DNA of 54,715 nucleotides from Chara braunii. Taxonomy: Eukaryota; Streptophyta; Charophyceae; Charales; Characeae. Below, piece by piece: positions 10,104 to 21,446 of the stretch. The notes beneath the pieces were generated by a model. The model did not search any database, had not been told where the DNA came from, and was given only the letters and a program-made list of their open reading frames with translations. The position numbers and the translations under genes are program-made. The number at the start of each line of letters is the position of its first letter. Positions within the stretch are counted from its first letter, which is position 1. Location: assembly GCA_003427395.1 (NCBI GenBank), contig BFEA01000015.1:190239-244953 (forward strand). The letters run 5' to 3'.

Positions 10104-13100
10104 GAGGCAGAGACAGAGAGTGGCAGATAGCGGCAACTATCTGTCAGGGAAGCGCATAGGTGACCGAGAGTTTGACATACATACATACATCGGTAAACTA
10201 GAGATGAAAATACTCAGAGAGTCGACATGAAAATTCAGCAGCAAAAGAACGACTCAACAAGTACAACCATCATCACAGTAGTTTGCCTTTGCCAACGTAC
10301 GCCGAACTCAACACCCCATAGCTGTATCTTCCCCAAGTATAGGCAAAGCAGAGTCCTTCTACCGGTTTCATCTTCAGGAAGGTGTACCTTGCAGGTACTT
10401 TTGCCGAACGGAGAGACCGAAAACCTTGTCTCTCGTGGATATAACGATTCTGGAGACTACGAAGGCTTACGCCTAGCTACGGTATCATGTGTGCCGTTTC
10501 AGAAAATGCTTTTTTCAAAACAAATAAATAAAATAAAATAAAACCCCGTGATCCTTCCGAAACGTAAACGGAAGGAAGGCCGAATTGAAGTCCAGAAATA
10601 AAGTCAGGAACTAAAAACCAAAACGAGCCACTGGATGTATCTACTGCAAGAACTATCCAGAAACATTCAGAAGGCTACCAGTCCTGTGGCGCAGCGTCCG
10701 AAGCGACGCTCGACTGGGAGTAATGATTGTCCCAAAATAACGCGGGGGTCATACCCGCGTCTGACATCAGACTCTGCTTGTCAATTTTTGCTCAGCATGA
10801 TTCCTTTGGTATTCCCGTGTCGTTTTGTGGTCCTACCGAGCCGCCCAGAGTCGAATGGGAACATCCTCTGCTTTCGAAGTCTGGAGCTCGAGACCGACTC
10901 GTGCAACATCAGAAAACAGTCCAGCAGTTTGTTAAGCAACTCATTTTCTTCAACCTTGGCCAACTTGGCCAAGGCACCGAGAGAGAGAGAGAAAGAGGAT
11001 GAAGAACACTTGAATGAACCTGCCTTTGAAAAGGACCAGATTCATTCTCAACCAAGCTCATGGGAACGCACAGGCGTGAAGACCTGTGAAGAGACGTGCG
11101 AATGGCAGACTGGGGCCTATGCTAACGAAGGGAGGGCTACCAGGCGCAGATGGGAGATGGAGGGAAAGCATGCGAGATTTGGAGGGGCTGCGCACAAGGA
11201 GAAGGAAGCCGCGCAAAAGCAAGAGCTGATCTGTGCCACGAGAGTGGATCTGCGCTGATAGAGAGCAGAGCTGCACAAGGAATGAGAAGAGCATGGGCAT
11301 GGAGGCTGCTCAGGAAGAGTTGCGTGCCAAAGCAGCAGGCTGAACCGAAAGGCATTTGAGAAACGAATCTGAACCACATCGCGTGTCAGATTCGTAGATG
11401 AGAACTACACACCTTATGTCTAGATGTATCTGTCCACTATCATGGCATGATCGCAGGGGTGACCGTTGCTGTAATTGCAGAATCCAGCAGGATACCCGAC
11501 CATGCCAGTATACATAACATCAGAGATGCATCTAGGCGCAGATGTACGCCAGATACATTCGGCAGCTTAGTATGCAAAATAGATTCTATAAAAAAAAAGC
11601 AAAGAAAATGAATATGACCAGATGTTGCGTGTCAGATTCGCCCTAATGGACTGTGCTCATGAAAGGAGAGAGAGCGCAGGTGCATTAGTGTGCACGTGGT
11701 AGAAGAAGAAGGGGTGAGAAGAAGAGAAAATAATCGAGAGATCGGAAGGAAATCCGGAAGAGAGAGTGAGAAAGAGGAAATTCAATGGCAAAGAGCACTG
11801 GATGGGAGAGGGGTCGTCCTTCCTCTATTGAGATGCCATTGGGAGGAAAGACCACGACAAGCATTTTCACGATTCAGATTCGAGATTCAACAATCTGACC
11901 ATTGAAACCAAGAAATTTCGCGCGCGCCATTGAACTTTACTCGAATTTCAATAATGCCCTCGTGAGATATCAAACTACTGTGCGAGCCTGTTAAAGTCTG
12001 AGACGACAAATTCAGCAGACAGGCGGGGACTGGTGATGCATAGGGCTGAAAGTACGACTGAGGGAGGGTTTCTTCCTTTAGTTAACTGCCTTCTTGTCTT
12101 GATTTACAGGAATCCGCCCCATGCCTTGAAATTCAAAAAAAAGTCCTCGCGAACCATAAACTTGCCAACAGCTTGCTGCCAACCTCAATCACCGGAGTGT
12201 TGCATGGATTTGCCTGAACGAGGGCACTTGATCTCGAGGGGGTACGAGGGGCTGTGTAATCTGATCGAACCAAGGAACATTGGAAGCACAATATATGGAG
12301 CGTAATAGGTGCTTCAACTAATGCTTTGACGCTGCAATCTTACTAAATAGAGCCATCAGTCCCTACGGAACTTAAACAGATTGGCCTTGGTGAGATTAGC
12401 GGACCCTGAAGCAGTGGTATTACTGCAAGTTTCAGCAGACTTGAGACTTACTGAGGATTTGGACTCAAATGAGGGATTAGACTCGGGAATCAGAGGGAGG
12501 ATTCGAACTGCAGATTCAGACCCGGGTCGTTCAGACTCGACAGAGGACTCAGACTCAACCGAAGACCCATAGTCAGCCAAGACCCCAACCGAGAGAGACT
12601 GAGACTCATACAGATTTGTGAGATGTAAACTTTGGAAAGGTGCGACTCTCAACAGCAGCTCAGGGACAGGGATCAATGGGAATCGGACACATAGTCAACT
12701 GGCCAGCAGCGGGGACCGGACTCAGAGAACTAAAACAACTGCGAATTCCATACTAAAGGGGGCAGAGACGCAAAGCGATTGAAAAAGAGTAACCGATTGG
12801 GTTCTGGTTGTACCACACATCTGCTGAACTAAGAGCTCTCTTGTTAAAGTCTTAATTTTTTTTATGACCCTCTTGTTGATCGAATACCCTCTTATCCCAA
12901 ATAATGATTATCATGAGCCCATTTCTGTAAAACAGTGACCTACAGGGAAGACCCTCCAGGGGGATCCCAAGCTGGGACGCGGAGCTATTGGGTTGAAAGA
13001 ACATTTTATTTTATTTTAATTTTTCACGTGTTCCGCACGGCCGTGCGAATCTTTGAACTCTTCGTTCACAAGCGGGTGCTTGACAGGCAGAGCAAACCAA

Positions 13101-13489
13101 GGCACCCTACCGATCGCCGAGGACCTCGGAAGCGGGCGCAGCGAGTGACAGGCGCTGTAGCCCTTGGCTTCGACGAATGGTAGGCGACCCCTCCCCGGGT
13201 TTCCTCACACCGTCGTGTTTCAGTGATGCGCACATTTTCAGAATCAGCGCGGGTTTCCCCCCGGATCCGAACCTGTCGCCGACCTGGATCCCGCGTTTAT
13301 TTTCCCGCCATTCGGCCAACAGAAATTGGCAGTGCCAGCGAGCGAGCTCGCGTCGAGAACGGGGTTTACAGGGGTCCCATGGGGCCCCTGCCGATTCGTT
13401 TCGTGTATTGGGGAGGCAAAGCACAGCCTTGCATCGCGGGGGGAGCAACTGAAATCTAGGACTGCCCGCAAACCGGATCAACCACTCGT
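8041..13489. other. Long stretch without recognisable gene
   Basis: The stretch contains AT-rich DNA (8041-8290), GA microsatellites (about 9565-9660 and 10072-10110), short GA tracts near 10980 and 11665, and a GACTCAGA-type low-complexity zone (about 12410-12600). The frames found are 60-207 codons, overlap on opposite strands and lack known motifs. I see no RNA gene. Confidence 0.45.
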
Positions 13490-14889
13490 GCCTGTACAAA
13501 TCCAATATGCGAAGTGCCGCGCAAAAACCGTCGCTACTCCTGCACCCGGCAAGTTCGGATCCCCGCGGACTTTGGGGATCCGCGTGAATCGAACCACCCA
13601 TTTCAACGACCAGGTTTTCCGCATGCGTTTTGATGGCCAGAGGCCTTTGGGTGTGCAATAGTGCTCGCCTTGAGAGTTGCCTTATAGGGGTTTATGGGGG
13701 TTGCCGTCGGTGTCAGTGGCCGTGGCCGTTTTCGTTCTGCCGTCGATCTCCGTTGCCCTCCAAGGGTTGTCATCATCGCGATGCCTGCAATCTGGTCGCT
13801 GACAGGCCCGTGTCTCGCCGTGCTTTGCGGTTCGCGTTGTCAGATGTCGACGTTGGCAGCGCGCAAATCGAAGCTCGCCTTTTGAATACACGAATCGGGG
13901 TTTGTTGGGCTTGCAGAGGGGTCTACCAGCCATGGTCATGCTTTTCTTTTCCGTGTCGCAAAGAACATGGAGGCCCTCGCGTTGTTCTGCTGATAACTGT
14001 CAAAAATCAGCGTGGATTACGACATTTGTGACTAAATCACCGCACGAGCTCACTTTGTCGATGGTAAGAATCGGTGTTTACAGGGGTCGATTGGGGACCG
14101 CGCTGCGCCAATTTCTGACGTGGTGGACCCGCGACTGGCCTTTTTCCCGTGAGTGCTCTCGTCCAACACACATTTGAAAGCCCATTCGCATCAGGGTCAT
14201 CCATCCATGCACCACGCATAGCGTTCCTTCAATGCACCCGCTGGCCAGCCCTCCCAATATGCAAGGTGCCGCGCAGAAACCGGTTCCTCCCTAATCCAGC
14301 AAACGCCAAGTTTGGATCCCGGCAGACTTTGAGGTTCCGCGTAAATCTAACCACCCTTTTCGACGGCCTGCACTTCCGCATGGGTTTGTATAGCCAGAGG
14401 CCTTTGGGTGCGCAAAAGTGCTCACCTTCATAATTGCCTTGTAGGGGTTTATGGGGGTTGCCGACGGTGTCAGTGGCCGAGTCCGTTTTCGTTCCGCCGT
14501 CGGTGTTCCTTGCCCTTTGAGAGGTGTCATCATCGCGATGCGTGCATAATGGTCGCTGACATGCCCGTGTCTCGGCGTGCTTTGCGGTTCACGCTGTCAT
14601 ATGTTGACGTTGGTAGCGCGCGAATTAGAGCTCGCCTTGTCGACTGCACGAATCGGGGTTTGTTGGGATTGCAGGGGGTCTACCAGCCATGGTCATAATT
14701 ATTTTTTTTTCCCGCAGAAAAGAACTTCCAGTCCCACGTGCTGTTCGACTCATAACTGTCAAAATCTGCGCGGATTGCGACATTTGCGACTGAAACACCG
14801 CACGAGCTCGCTTTGTCGCTGGGGAGAGTCGGTGTTTATAGGGGTCAATTGGGGGGCGGGCTGCACGATTTCTAACGTGGTGCACCCAC

Positions 14890-15080
14890 TATGCGTGGGT
14901 GCGCAGAAGGAAGGCTCCGCTGCTGCTTTCAAATGTCTGTCGGACGAGAGCACGCACAGAAGAAAGGCTGCGCGATTTCTAACGTGGTGCACCCACGACC
15001 AGCCTTTCTTCTGTGCGTGCTCTCGTCCGACAGACATTTGAAAGCAGCAGCGGAGCCTTCCTTCTGCGCACCCACGCATA
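14890..15080. repeat. 80-bp perfect inverted repeat with 31-bp spacer
   Basis: 14890-14969 and 15001-15080 are exact reverse complements over 80 bp. The spacer (14970-15000) repeats the sequence just left of the first arm (CGATTTCTAACGTGGTGCAC). The unit therefore carries one normal and one inverted copy of the same 80-bp segment, adding 111 bp to this satellite interval. Confidence 0.95.
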
Positions 15081-16620
15081 GTGTTCCTTCGTTGCACCCG
15101 TTGAAAAACCCTTCCAATATGCGGAGTGCCGCGCAAACACCGGTTACTCGCTGCTCCATCACACGCCAAGTTCGGATCGCGGCGGACTTCGAGGCTCCAC
15201 GTGAATCTAACCATCGTTCTCAACTGCCTTGACTTTCCCATGTGTTCTGATTGCCAGGGATCTGGGGATGCGCAAAAATGCTCGTCTTGAGAATTGCGCT
15301 TATAGGGGTTTATGGGGGTTGCCGACGGTGTCTGTGGCCAGGTCCATATTGGTTCTGCCGTCAAAACAGTAAGTTATGTCGCCTTCGATGGGATCTTCGT
15401 TGCCCTCCAATGGGTGTGATCTCCCCGATGCGTGCGATCTGGTCGCTGACATCCCCGTGTCTCGGCGTGCTTTGCGGTTCCCGCTGTCATGTGCCGATGT
15501 TGGCAGCGCGCGAATCGGAGCTCGCCTTGGCGACTAGACGAATCGGGGTTCGTTGGGGTTGCAGGGGGTCTATCACCCATGGTTATATTTTTCTTCTCCA
15601 CGCTGCAAAGAACTTCGAGTGCAACGAGCTGTTCTACTGATACCTGTCGAAATTCGGTTGTGACTGGAACACGGCACGACCTCGCTTTGTCGATGGGAGG
15701 AATAGGTGTTTATAGGGGTCACTTGGGGGCCGCGCTGCGCCAATTTGTAACGTGGTGCACCCACGACTATCCTTTTTTTTGTGCGTTCTCTCGTCCAACA
15801 GCCTAACAGGCAGTTGCGAGCAGCAGAGCGTAAACAGGTTCTCGGCGCCATCCGCAACCACCGAGTTCGGATCCCGGCGAACTATATAGTTCAGGGTGAT
15901 GCTAAGCGTCCTTTTCCACGACCTGGTCCATCGCGTTTGTTCTTGTCGTCGGAGAACTATGGGTGCGCGTACGCGCTCGCTGTGTGTGTTGCCGTAATTG
16001 GGGTATACAGGGGTTGTTGCCATTGGCAGTGGTTATTGTCGTTCGCGCAAAAGTGCTCGCTTCATAATTGCCTTATAGGGGTTTATGGGGGTTGCCGGCG
16101 GTGTCAGCGGCCGGGTCCGTTTTCATTCCGCCGTCGGTCTTCCTTGCCTTTCAAGTCGTGTCATCATCGTGATGCATGCATAATAATCGCTGAGATGCCC
16201 ATGTCTCGGCGTGCTTTGTGGTTCGCGCTATCATGTGTCGACGTTGGCAGCGCGTGAATCAGAGCTCGCCTTGTGTACTGCACGAATCGGGGTTTCTTGG
16301 GGTTGCATGGGGGTCTACCAGCCATGTTCATATTTTTTTTCCCCCGCAGCAAAAAACTTCGAGTCCCACGCTCTGTTTGACTCATAACTGTCAAAATCAG
16401 CGCCGATTGCGACATTTGCCACTGAAACATCGCACAAGCTCGCTTTGTCGATGGGGAGAATCGATGTTTATAGGGGTCAATTGGGGGGCGCGCTTTGCCG
16501 ATTTCTAGCGTGGTGCACCCACGACTGGGCTTTCTTCTGTGCGTGCTCTCGTCCGACAAACATTTGAAAGCAGCAGCGGAGCTTTCCTTCTGTGCACCCA
16601 CGCATAGAGTTCCTTCGTTG

Positions 16621-17608
16621 CTGTGTATATGCCCGTACGTATATAGGCCGTACAAAATCCCGTACGATCGTACATACTGGCCCCTATACCCCCGTACGGG
16701 CCGTACGTACCGAGTTCGGGCCCCGGAAGGGGGTTGGGGGGGTGGATGAGCTGAGGGGGGGTCGGGTGTCGAGGGGTACCCCTCCATTNNNNNNNNNNNN
16801 NNNNNNNNNNNNNNNNNNNNNNNNNNNNNNNNNNNNNNNNNNNNNNNNNNNNNNNNNNNNNNNNNNNNNNNNNNNNNNNNNNNNNNNNNNNNNNNNNNNN
16901 NNNNNNNNNNNNNNNNNNNNNNNNNNNNNNNNNNNNNNNNNNNNNNNNNNNNNNNNNNNNNNNNNNNNNNNNNNNNNNNNNNNNNNNNNNNNNNNNNNNN
17001 NNNNNNNNNNNNNNNNNNNNNNNNNNNNNNNNNNNNNNNNNNNNNNNNNNNNNNNNNNNNNNNNNNNNNNNNNNNNNNNNNNNNNNNNNNNNNNNNNNNN
17101 NNNNNNNNNNNNNNNNNNNNNNNNNNNNNNNNNNNNNNNNNNNNNNNNNNNNNNNNNNNNNNNNNNNNNNNNNNNNNNNNNNNNNNNNNNNNNNNNNNNN
17201 NNNNNNNNNNNNNNNNNNNNNNNNNNNNNNNNNNNNNNNNNNNNNNNNNNNNNNNNNNNNNNNNNNNNNNNNNNNNNNNNNNNNNNNNNNNNNNNNNNNN
17301 NNNNNNNNNNNNNNNNNNNNNNNNNNNNNNNNNNNNNNNNNNNNNNNNNNNNNNNNNNNNNNNNNNNNNNNNNNNNNNNNNNNNNNNNNNNNNNNNNNNN
17401 NNNNNNNNNNNNNNNNNNNNNNNNNNNNNNNNNNNNNNNNNNNNNNNNNNNNNNNNNNNNNNNNNNNNNNNNNNNNNNNNNNNNNNNNNNNNNNNNNNNN
17501 NNNNNNNNNNNNNNNNNNNNNNNNNNNNNNNNNNNNNNNNNNNNNNNNNNNNNNNNNNNNNNNNNNNNAAAAAAAACGGTGCGGCTTTTTTTTTCTTTTT
17601 TTCTTTTT

Positions 17609-17658
<50 letters not shown>

Positions 17659-17795
17659 GGGGGGGTCGCCTCCCCCCCGCGAACACGCACACACACACAC
17701 ACAAAAAAACAGGCGCAACTTTTTATTCTTTTTTTTCTTTTTTTTCTTTTTTTTGATTGATTGATTGATTGATTGTGCGGGGGTCGCCTCCCCCC

Positions 17796-17827
<32 letters not shown>

Positions 17828-18147
17828 AGCGGGGCAACTGCCCGTTTTTTTTCCGCTACGAGCTTTTTTTCTTTTCTTTTCTTTTTTCTTTTTTTTTCCT
17901 CGTCTTTTTTGTTTTTGATTTAAAAAAAATCCTTCTAAAGGATAAAAATATATATATATATATATTTGGGGTTGCAGATCTTTTCGAGATCTACAACCCC
18001 TTTTTTTTTTTTTTTTTTTTTTTGGGTTTTTTTTGGGCCCTAAATCACCCTCGTACGGCCGTCGTCTGTACGGCCGTACGGGCGTCCGTACGTCCGTACG
18101 TCTTGGCCGTATGGAGACCCCCGTACGACGTACGGGGGACGACACAG
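16621..18147. mobile_element. Putative non-autonomous DNA transposon with 8-bp TSD, containing assembly gap
   Basis: CTTCGTTG is present at 16613-16620 and again at 18148-18155. The related satellite unit has the same site once, uninterrupted, at 15087-15094. Between the two copies the insert begins CTGTGT and ends ACACAG, and both ends carry CCCGTACGT followed by many CGTACG words. Eight-base duplication and subterminal repeats fit hAT-type elements. The interior contains an N gap (16789-17568), two diverged copies of a block with GATT repeats, GGGGTCGCCTCCCCCCCGCG and CA repeats (about 17612-17700 and 17752-17826), and a hairpin around GGGGTTGCAGATC (about 17968-18000). No transposase is visible, although the gap could hide up to 780 unsequenced bases. 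Confidence 0.7.
16789..17568. other. Assembly gap (780 N)
   Basis: A run of undetermined bases. The surrounding low-complexity DNA explains why assembly failed here. Open frames drawn across it have no meaning. Confidence 0.99.
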
Positions 18148-18960
18148 CTTCGTTGCACCCGTCGAGAAGCCCTTCCAATATGCGGAGTGCCGCGCAAACA
18201 CCGGTTACTCGCTACTCTACCACCCGCCAAGTTGGGATCCCGGCGGACTTCGGGGATCCGTGTGAATCGAGCCATTATTCTCAACGGCCTGGACTTTCCC
18301 ATTTGTTCTGATTGCCAGAGGTTTGGGGATGCACAAAAGCGCTCGTCTTGAGAATTGCGCTTATAGGGGTTTATGGGGGTCTATCACCCATGGTTATATT
18401 TTTCTTCTCCGCGCCGCAAAGAACTTCGAGTACCACGCGCTGTTCTACTGATACCTGTCAAAATTCAGTTGTGACTGGAACACGGCACGACCTCGCTTTG
18501 TCGTTGGGAGGAATCGGTGTTTATAGGTGTTTATAGGGGTCACTTGGGGGCCGCACTGCACCGATTTGTAAGGTGGTGCACCCACGACTGTCCTTTTTTC
18601 TGTGTGTTCTCTCGTCCAACAGGCAGTTGCGAGCAGCAGAGCATAAACAGATTCTTGGCGCCATCCGCAACCGCCAAGTTTGGATCACGGCGAACTATAC
18701 AGTTCACGGTGATGCTAAGCGTCCTTTTCCACGGCCTAGTCCATCGCATTGGTTGTCATTATAGAAAAACTATGGGTGCGCACACGAGCTCGCCGTAATT
18801 AGGGTATACAGGGGTTGCTGCCATTGGCAGTGGTTATTGTCGTTCGCCTGCGAGGACGTTGCGGTGTCGAAGCCACGCGGGCTGCGAAGCCTTGGAGTCC
18901 CAGCAGATAGTCTCGAAATCGAGGTGGTGTTAATCGAGGTTTATGGGGGTCGCTTGAGGG

Positions 18961-19616
18961 TCATTCACCAGTGTGTTTTCTAATCTCCAGTCGCTCATAG
19001 CCTAGCATTTGTACTTACAACTGACAGACAAGCAGTTCACGGCGACCAATGCGTAACCCGTTCGCGGTCGAATCCGTTTCTTACAAATTCGGATCCCGAC
19101 GAACTTCAAGTCTAACTCGTGGTAGGACGCGTCCTCCTGGGCAAAGGTCACGCAACGCCAAAAAAAAAATGGGGTCCAGAATTTCACAACAAAGATTCGC
19201 GCCTAACACGTTGCGTGCCCGACCCATAACCGGATATCAAAAACCACCTGCAGGCAGCGCGAGGTTGACATCTATAAATGAAGGGCGGACACAGGCTCCC
19301 TCATAACGACTAGCCATACATGAGTTCACAAGCAGTCGCAGTGGGTCTATTTCGACACTCAAGTGTCGGCTGACACGCGCCTTGAGGGACTTGCCTCTCG
19401 ACGCTTGACAACCGCCAAGACGGTTGCGGGACCTACCCTCTTCAGCAACCTGCACGAATGACGGGAGAGCGGGCCAATGCCCTTTGTCGCAGCTGAGTTC
19501 CATCATCAGAGGCCTTTACGCAGGTCAAGGGGTTTGACGTTGACAGTTGATACGGATTTCAACGTCCAACTACAAAAATTATAGAAAACAATAAAAATTT
19601 GGATGCCCTTCGGCAC
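18961..19616. other. Intergenic, no gene seen
   Basis: Contains one 22-nt motif copy at 19085-19106 and nothing else recognisable. Confidence 0.5.
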
Positions 19617-21232
19617 ATGCAATTAATGCATTCGCACGGGCTGAAGAATCCTTGGTCAGCCTCCTCCACAAAGGGAAGGACAACGTCCTCTCCAAGTACA
19701 CCCCGGAGGTGGTGAGGTGGTGTAACAATGGGGAGGTGCACAAAATCCGCGTAATAAAGTCGAAGGACCTATGGGTCTCCTTTCAACCCGAGACACCGCT
19801 GGAAGAACTCCCCCTCGACCCAGCAAAATGGCAATGGAGGCCCAAACATCGACCGCAGGCCGCGCCAAACAAACACCTGTTCAGCCTGTCGGTGAAAGAT
19901 ACATATCGGCAGCTACGCCCGAAAGTGAACTTCAAACCCAGATGAATGTCGGGAGAGACTCCCTGCGCCCTATCAGATGGTTTACAAGTGTAAAATCTAA
20001 ACCGGTGAAGTTCGCCTCGCTACAACGGCAGATAGAACATCGCTGCCTCCCGACAAATAATTGGCTGGTCGACCGCACTCACCTAGAGCAGAGAGGCCTG
20101 GCGCTGCCATGGTGCAAATCATATCATACCGCCTTCCCCTCTCGAAAGATCCCGGAAACGATAGAACATATCTTCCTACAGTGTCCAGGAGCGGTGCTGA
20201 CTTGGCGGTGGTTGGACAGGATATGGAATCTTTTGGACACCGGATCCTCCTGGCCATGGGAGTGGCGAGCATTGCTCTGCGAGGCTTGGACCTCCCCTAC
20301 AGATAAGGAGTTTGAGAATAACATGTTCAGGACAGGCAGGAGAACCATCATCTGGGCACTTTGGCGAAAACGCTGCATACACGCTATCGAAGGGGTCCGG
20401 GTAGAAGGGGAGGAGGTGACAGAAATGATCAAACAATTCATTAACCAAGAACTCCGCTCCCGGTGGCAGAAAGTCAAAGGCCAATTGGACATGTATCACA
20501 ACAAAAAAGATGTCCAACAAGCAATAAACAAATTCGCAGAGGATTGATTGGGCAGCAATCAAGGGGGATGGATGGCACGTATCTGCTGGGAGGGGGGACA
20601 AGTGCAGGGGCAGGAACCGGATGACTTCCAAAGGGATTATTGCATACACTTTAACGATTGGACCAAGATTGACCAGCGGACCCCTCTTCGACCTCCCACA
20701 GACTTCCCTGACCCCTTCCCACCCCACCAACTGGCAATGGTGGACATGCAATGGTATGGTGCGGCATGAACAGACGTCGACGTCAGCCTGCACTATCCTG
20801 CTCGGCGGCAGGGAGAATATATCGGCAGGCGTGGAAAGTAAGCAGTCAGCAGGGCAGCTTTTCAGAAGCTGGAAACGGGGGGAACCAGGATGGGAGAATA
20901 AATATTTGGGACCCGCCCAGTAGTTTTGCTCTTCAGAACTCGGAACTGGGGGGAGCCAGGGAGAGAAAGTAGATATGTGGCGCCGTGTGTAGGGTGAAGA
21001 GGCCCCCCCCCTCCCAACCTCCTGCTCAATCAATCCCCTCGATCCCAGGGTAATCAATGCTGGAAGGATCGGGCTACTTTCTTCTCATGATGATCTAATG
21101 TGAACTGAATTCTGTCTATGTAAGGGATGCTGGAACCGGTTTCCAGCAGGTGTTGCTCCCCACCAATAGATGGAGCCTCCCCTGGGTGCTAGAGGTGTGT
21201 ACTCATACCAGCACTGCTAGCACTGACGGGTG

Positions 21233-21267
<35 letters not shown>

Positions 21268-21288
21268 AAAATGCAATTAATGCATTCG
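19617..21288 (+). mobile_element. 5'-truncated LINE (non-LTR retrotransposon) with 18-bp TSD
   Basis: The 18-bp sequence ATGCAATTAATGCATTCG occurs at 19617-19634 and 21271-21288 and flanks the element exactly. The body (19635-21270) starts inside a reverse-transcriptase reading frame, so its 5' end is missing. It ends in about 27 A residues (21238-21264), as expected for target-primed reverse transcription. The 3' untranslated part (20548-21237) includes a diverged 72-bp-spaced direct repeat (TTCAGAAGCTGGAAACGGGG near 20861 and its variant near 20933). The conserved target duplication suggests that the insertion is not very old, although the coding part is already frameshifted. Confidence 0.9.
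19652..20547 (+). pseudogene. LINE reverse transcriptase C-terminus (zf-RVT), frameshifted
   Basis: Only the C-terminal part of a LINE ORF2-type protein remains. The upstream frame (to about 19945) ends with FSLSVKDTYRQLRPK, the usual lead-in to the zinc-binding region. The homologous reading continues in a different frame with FASLQRQIEHRCLPTNNWL and ETIEHIFLQCPGAVLTW, which carries the His and Cys residues of the zf-RVT domain. It then reaches a basic tail and a stop at 20547. A net frameshift near 19945 therefore separates the two parts. The endonuclease and the reverse-transcriptase catalytic region with its YxDD box are absent, having been lost by 5' truncation. It cannot make an active protein. 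The family assignment to LINE zf-RVT is firm, the clade is not determined. Confidence 0.85.
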
Positions 21289-21446
21289 AAGGATTCCGAT
21301 CTCTGCCGAGTTCGGATGCCGTGTTCGGATGCTACGTCGGGGATCGAGTCTGGGGAAGGGGGGTTGGGGGGAGGGGGGGGGGTTCGGTTGCATTGTACTC
21401 GATTCTTTACTATTCGTGCTTACAGTTTGCTCCGTTGTTTTGCAGG

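Larger units (their letters stand above)
13490..18960. repeat. Satellite-like array of ~755-bp units
   Basis: An anchor reading CTTATAGGGGTTTATGGGGG recurs at 13681, 14438, 15299, 16072 and 18360. Observed spacings are 757, 861, 773 and 2288. Subtracting the 111-bp inverted duplication in the second interval and the 1535-bp insertion (element plus duplicated site) in the fourth gives 757, 750, 773 and 753, so the original period is about 750-773 bp. Shared landmarks in each unit include AATATGCGGAGTGCCGCGC, the 22-nt palindrome, CGAATCGGGGTTTGTTGGG and GGTGTTTATAGGGGTC. The block 15565-16047 is closer to 18376-18847 than to its neighbours, which suggests a higher-order repeat of two units. 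The last unit lacks about 215 bp after its anchor. The array fades after about 18960. Frames inside it are fragments and none looks like a gene. Confidence 0.8.
13551..19106. repeat. 22-nt palindromic motif, cluster C (7 copies)
   Basis: Copies start at 13551, 14308, 15168, 15863, 18229, 18676 and 19085. The first six lie at corresponding places of the satellite-like units. The last lies just beyond the array, next to an unrelated flank. No copy was found from 19.1 kb to the end of the window. Confidence 0.75.

Noticed and set aside
13107-13658. 183-codon minus frame next to the satellite array
   Set aside because: It runs through the 22-nt palindrome and satellite landmarks and has no recognisable domain.
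14759-15364. 201-codon minus frame inside the array
   Set aside because: It crosses the 80-bp inverted duplication and the 22-nt motif. The peptide is a translation of repeat DNA.
16164-17837. Long frames of 340-557 codons across the N gap
   Set aside because: Most of their length is undetermined bases. Their ends are CA- and GATT-repeat translations.
13681-18380. Telomere-like repeats in the G-rich boxes
   Set aside because: The boxes are single copies about 200 bp apart, not tandem TTTAGGG.
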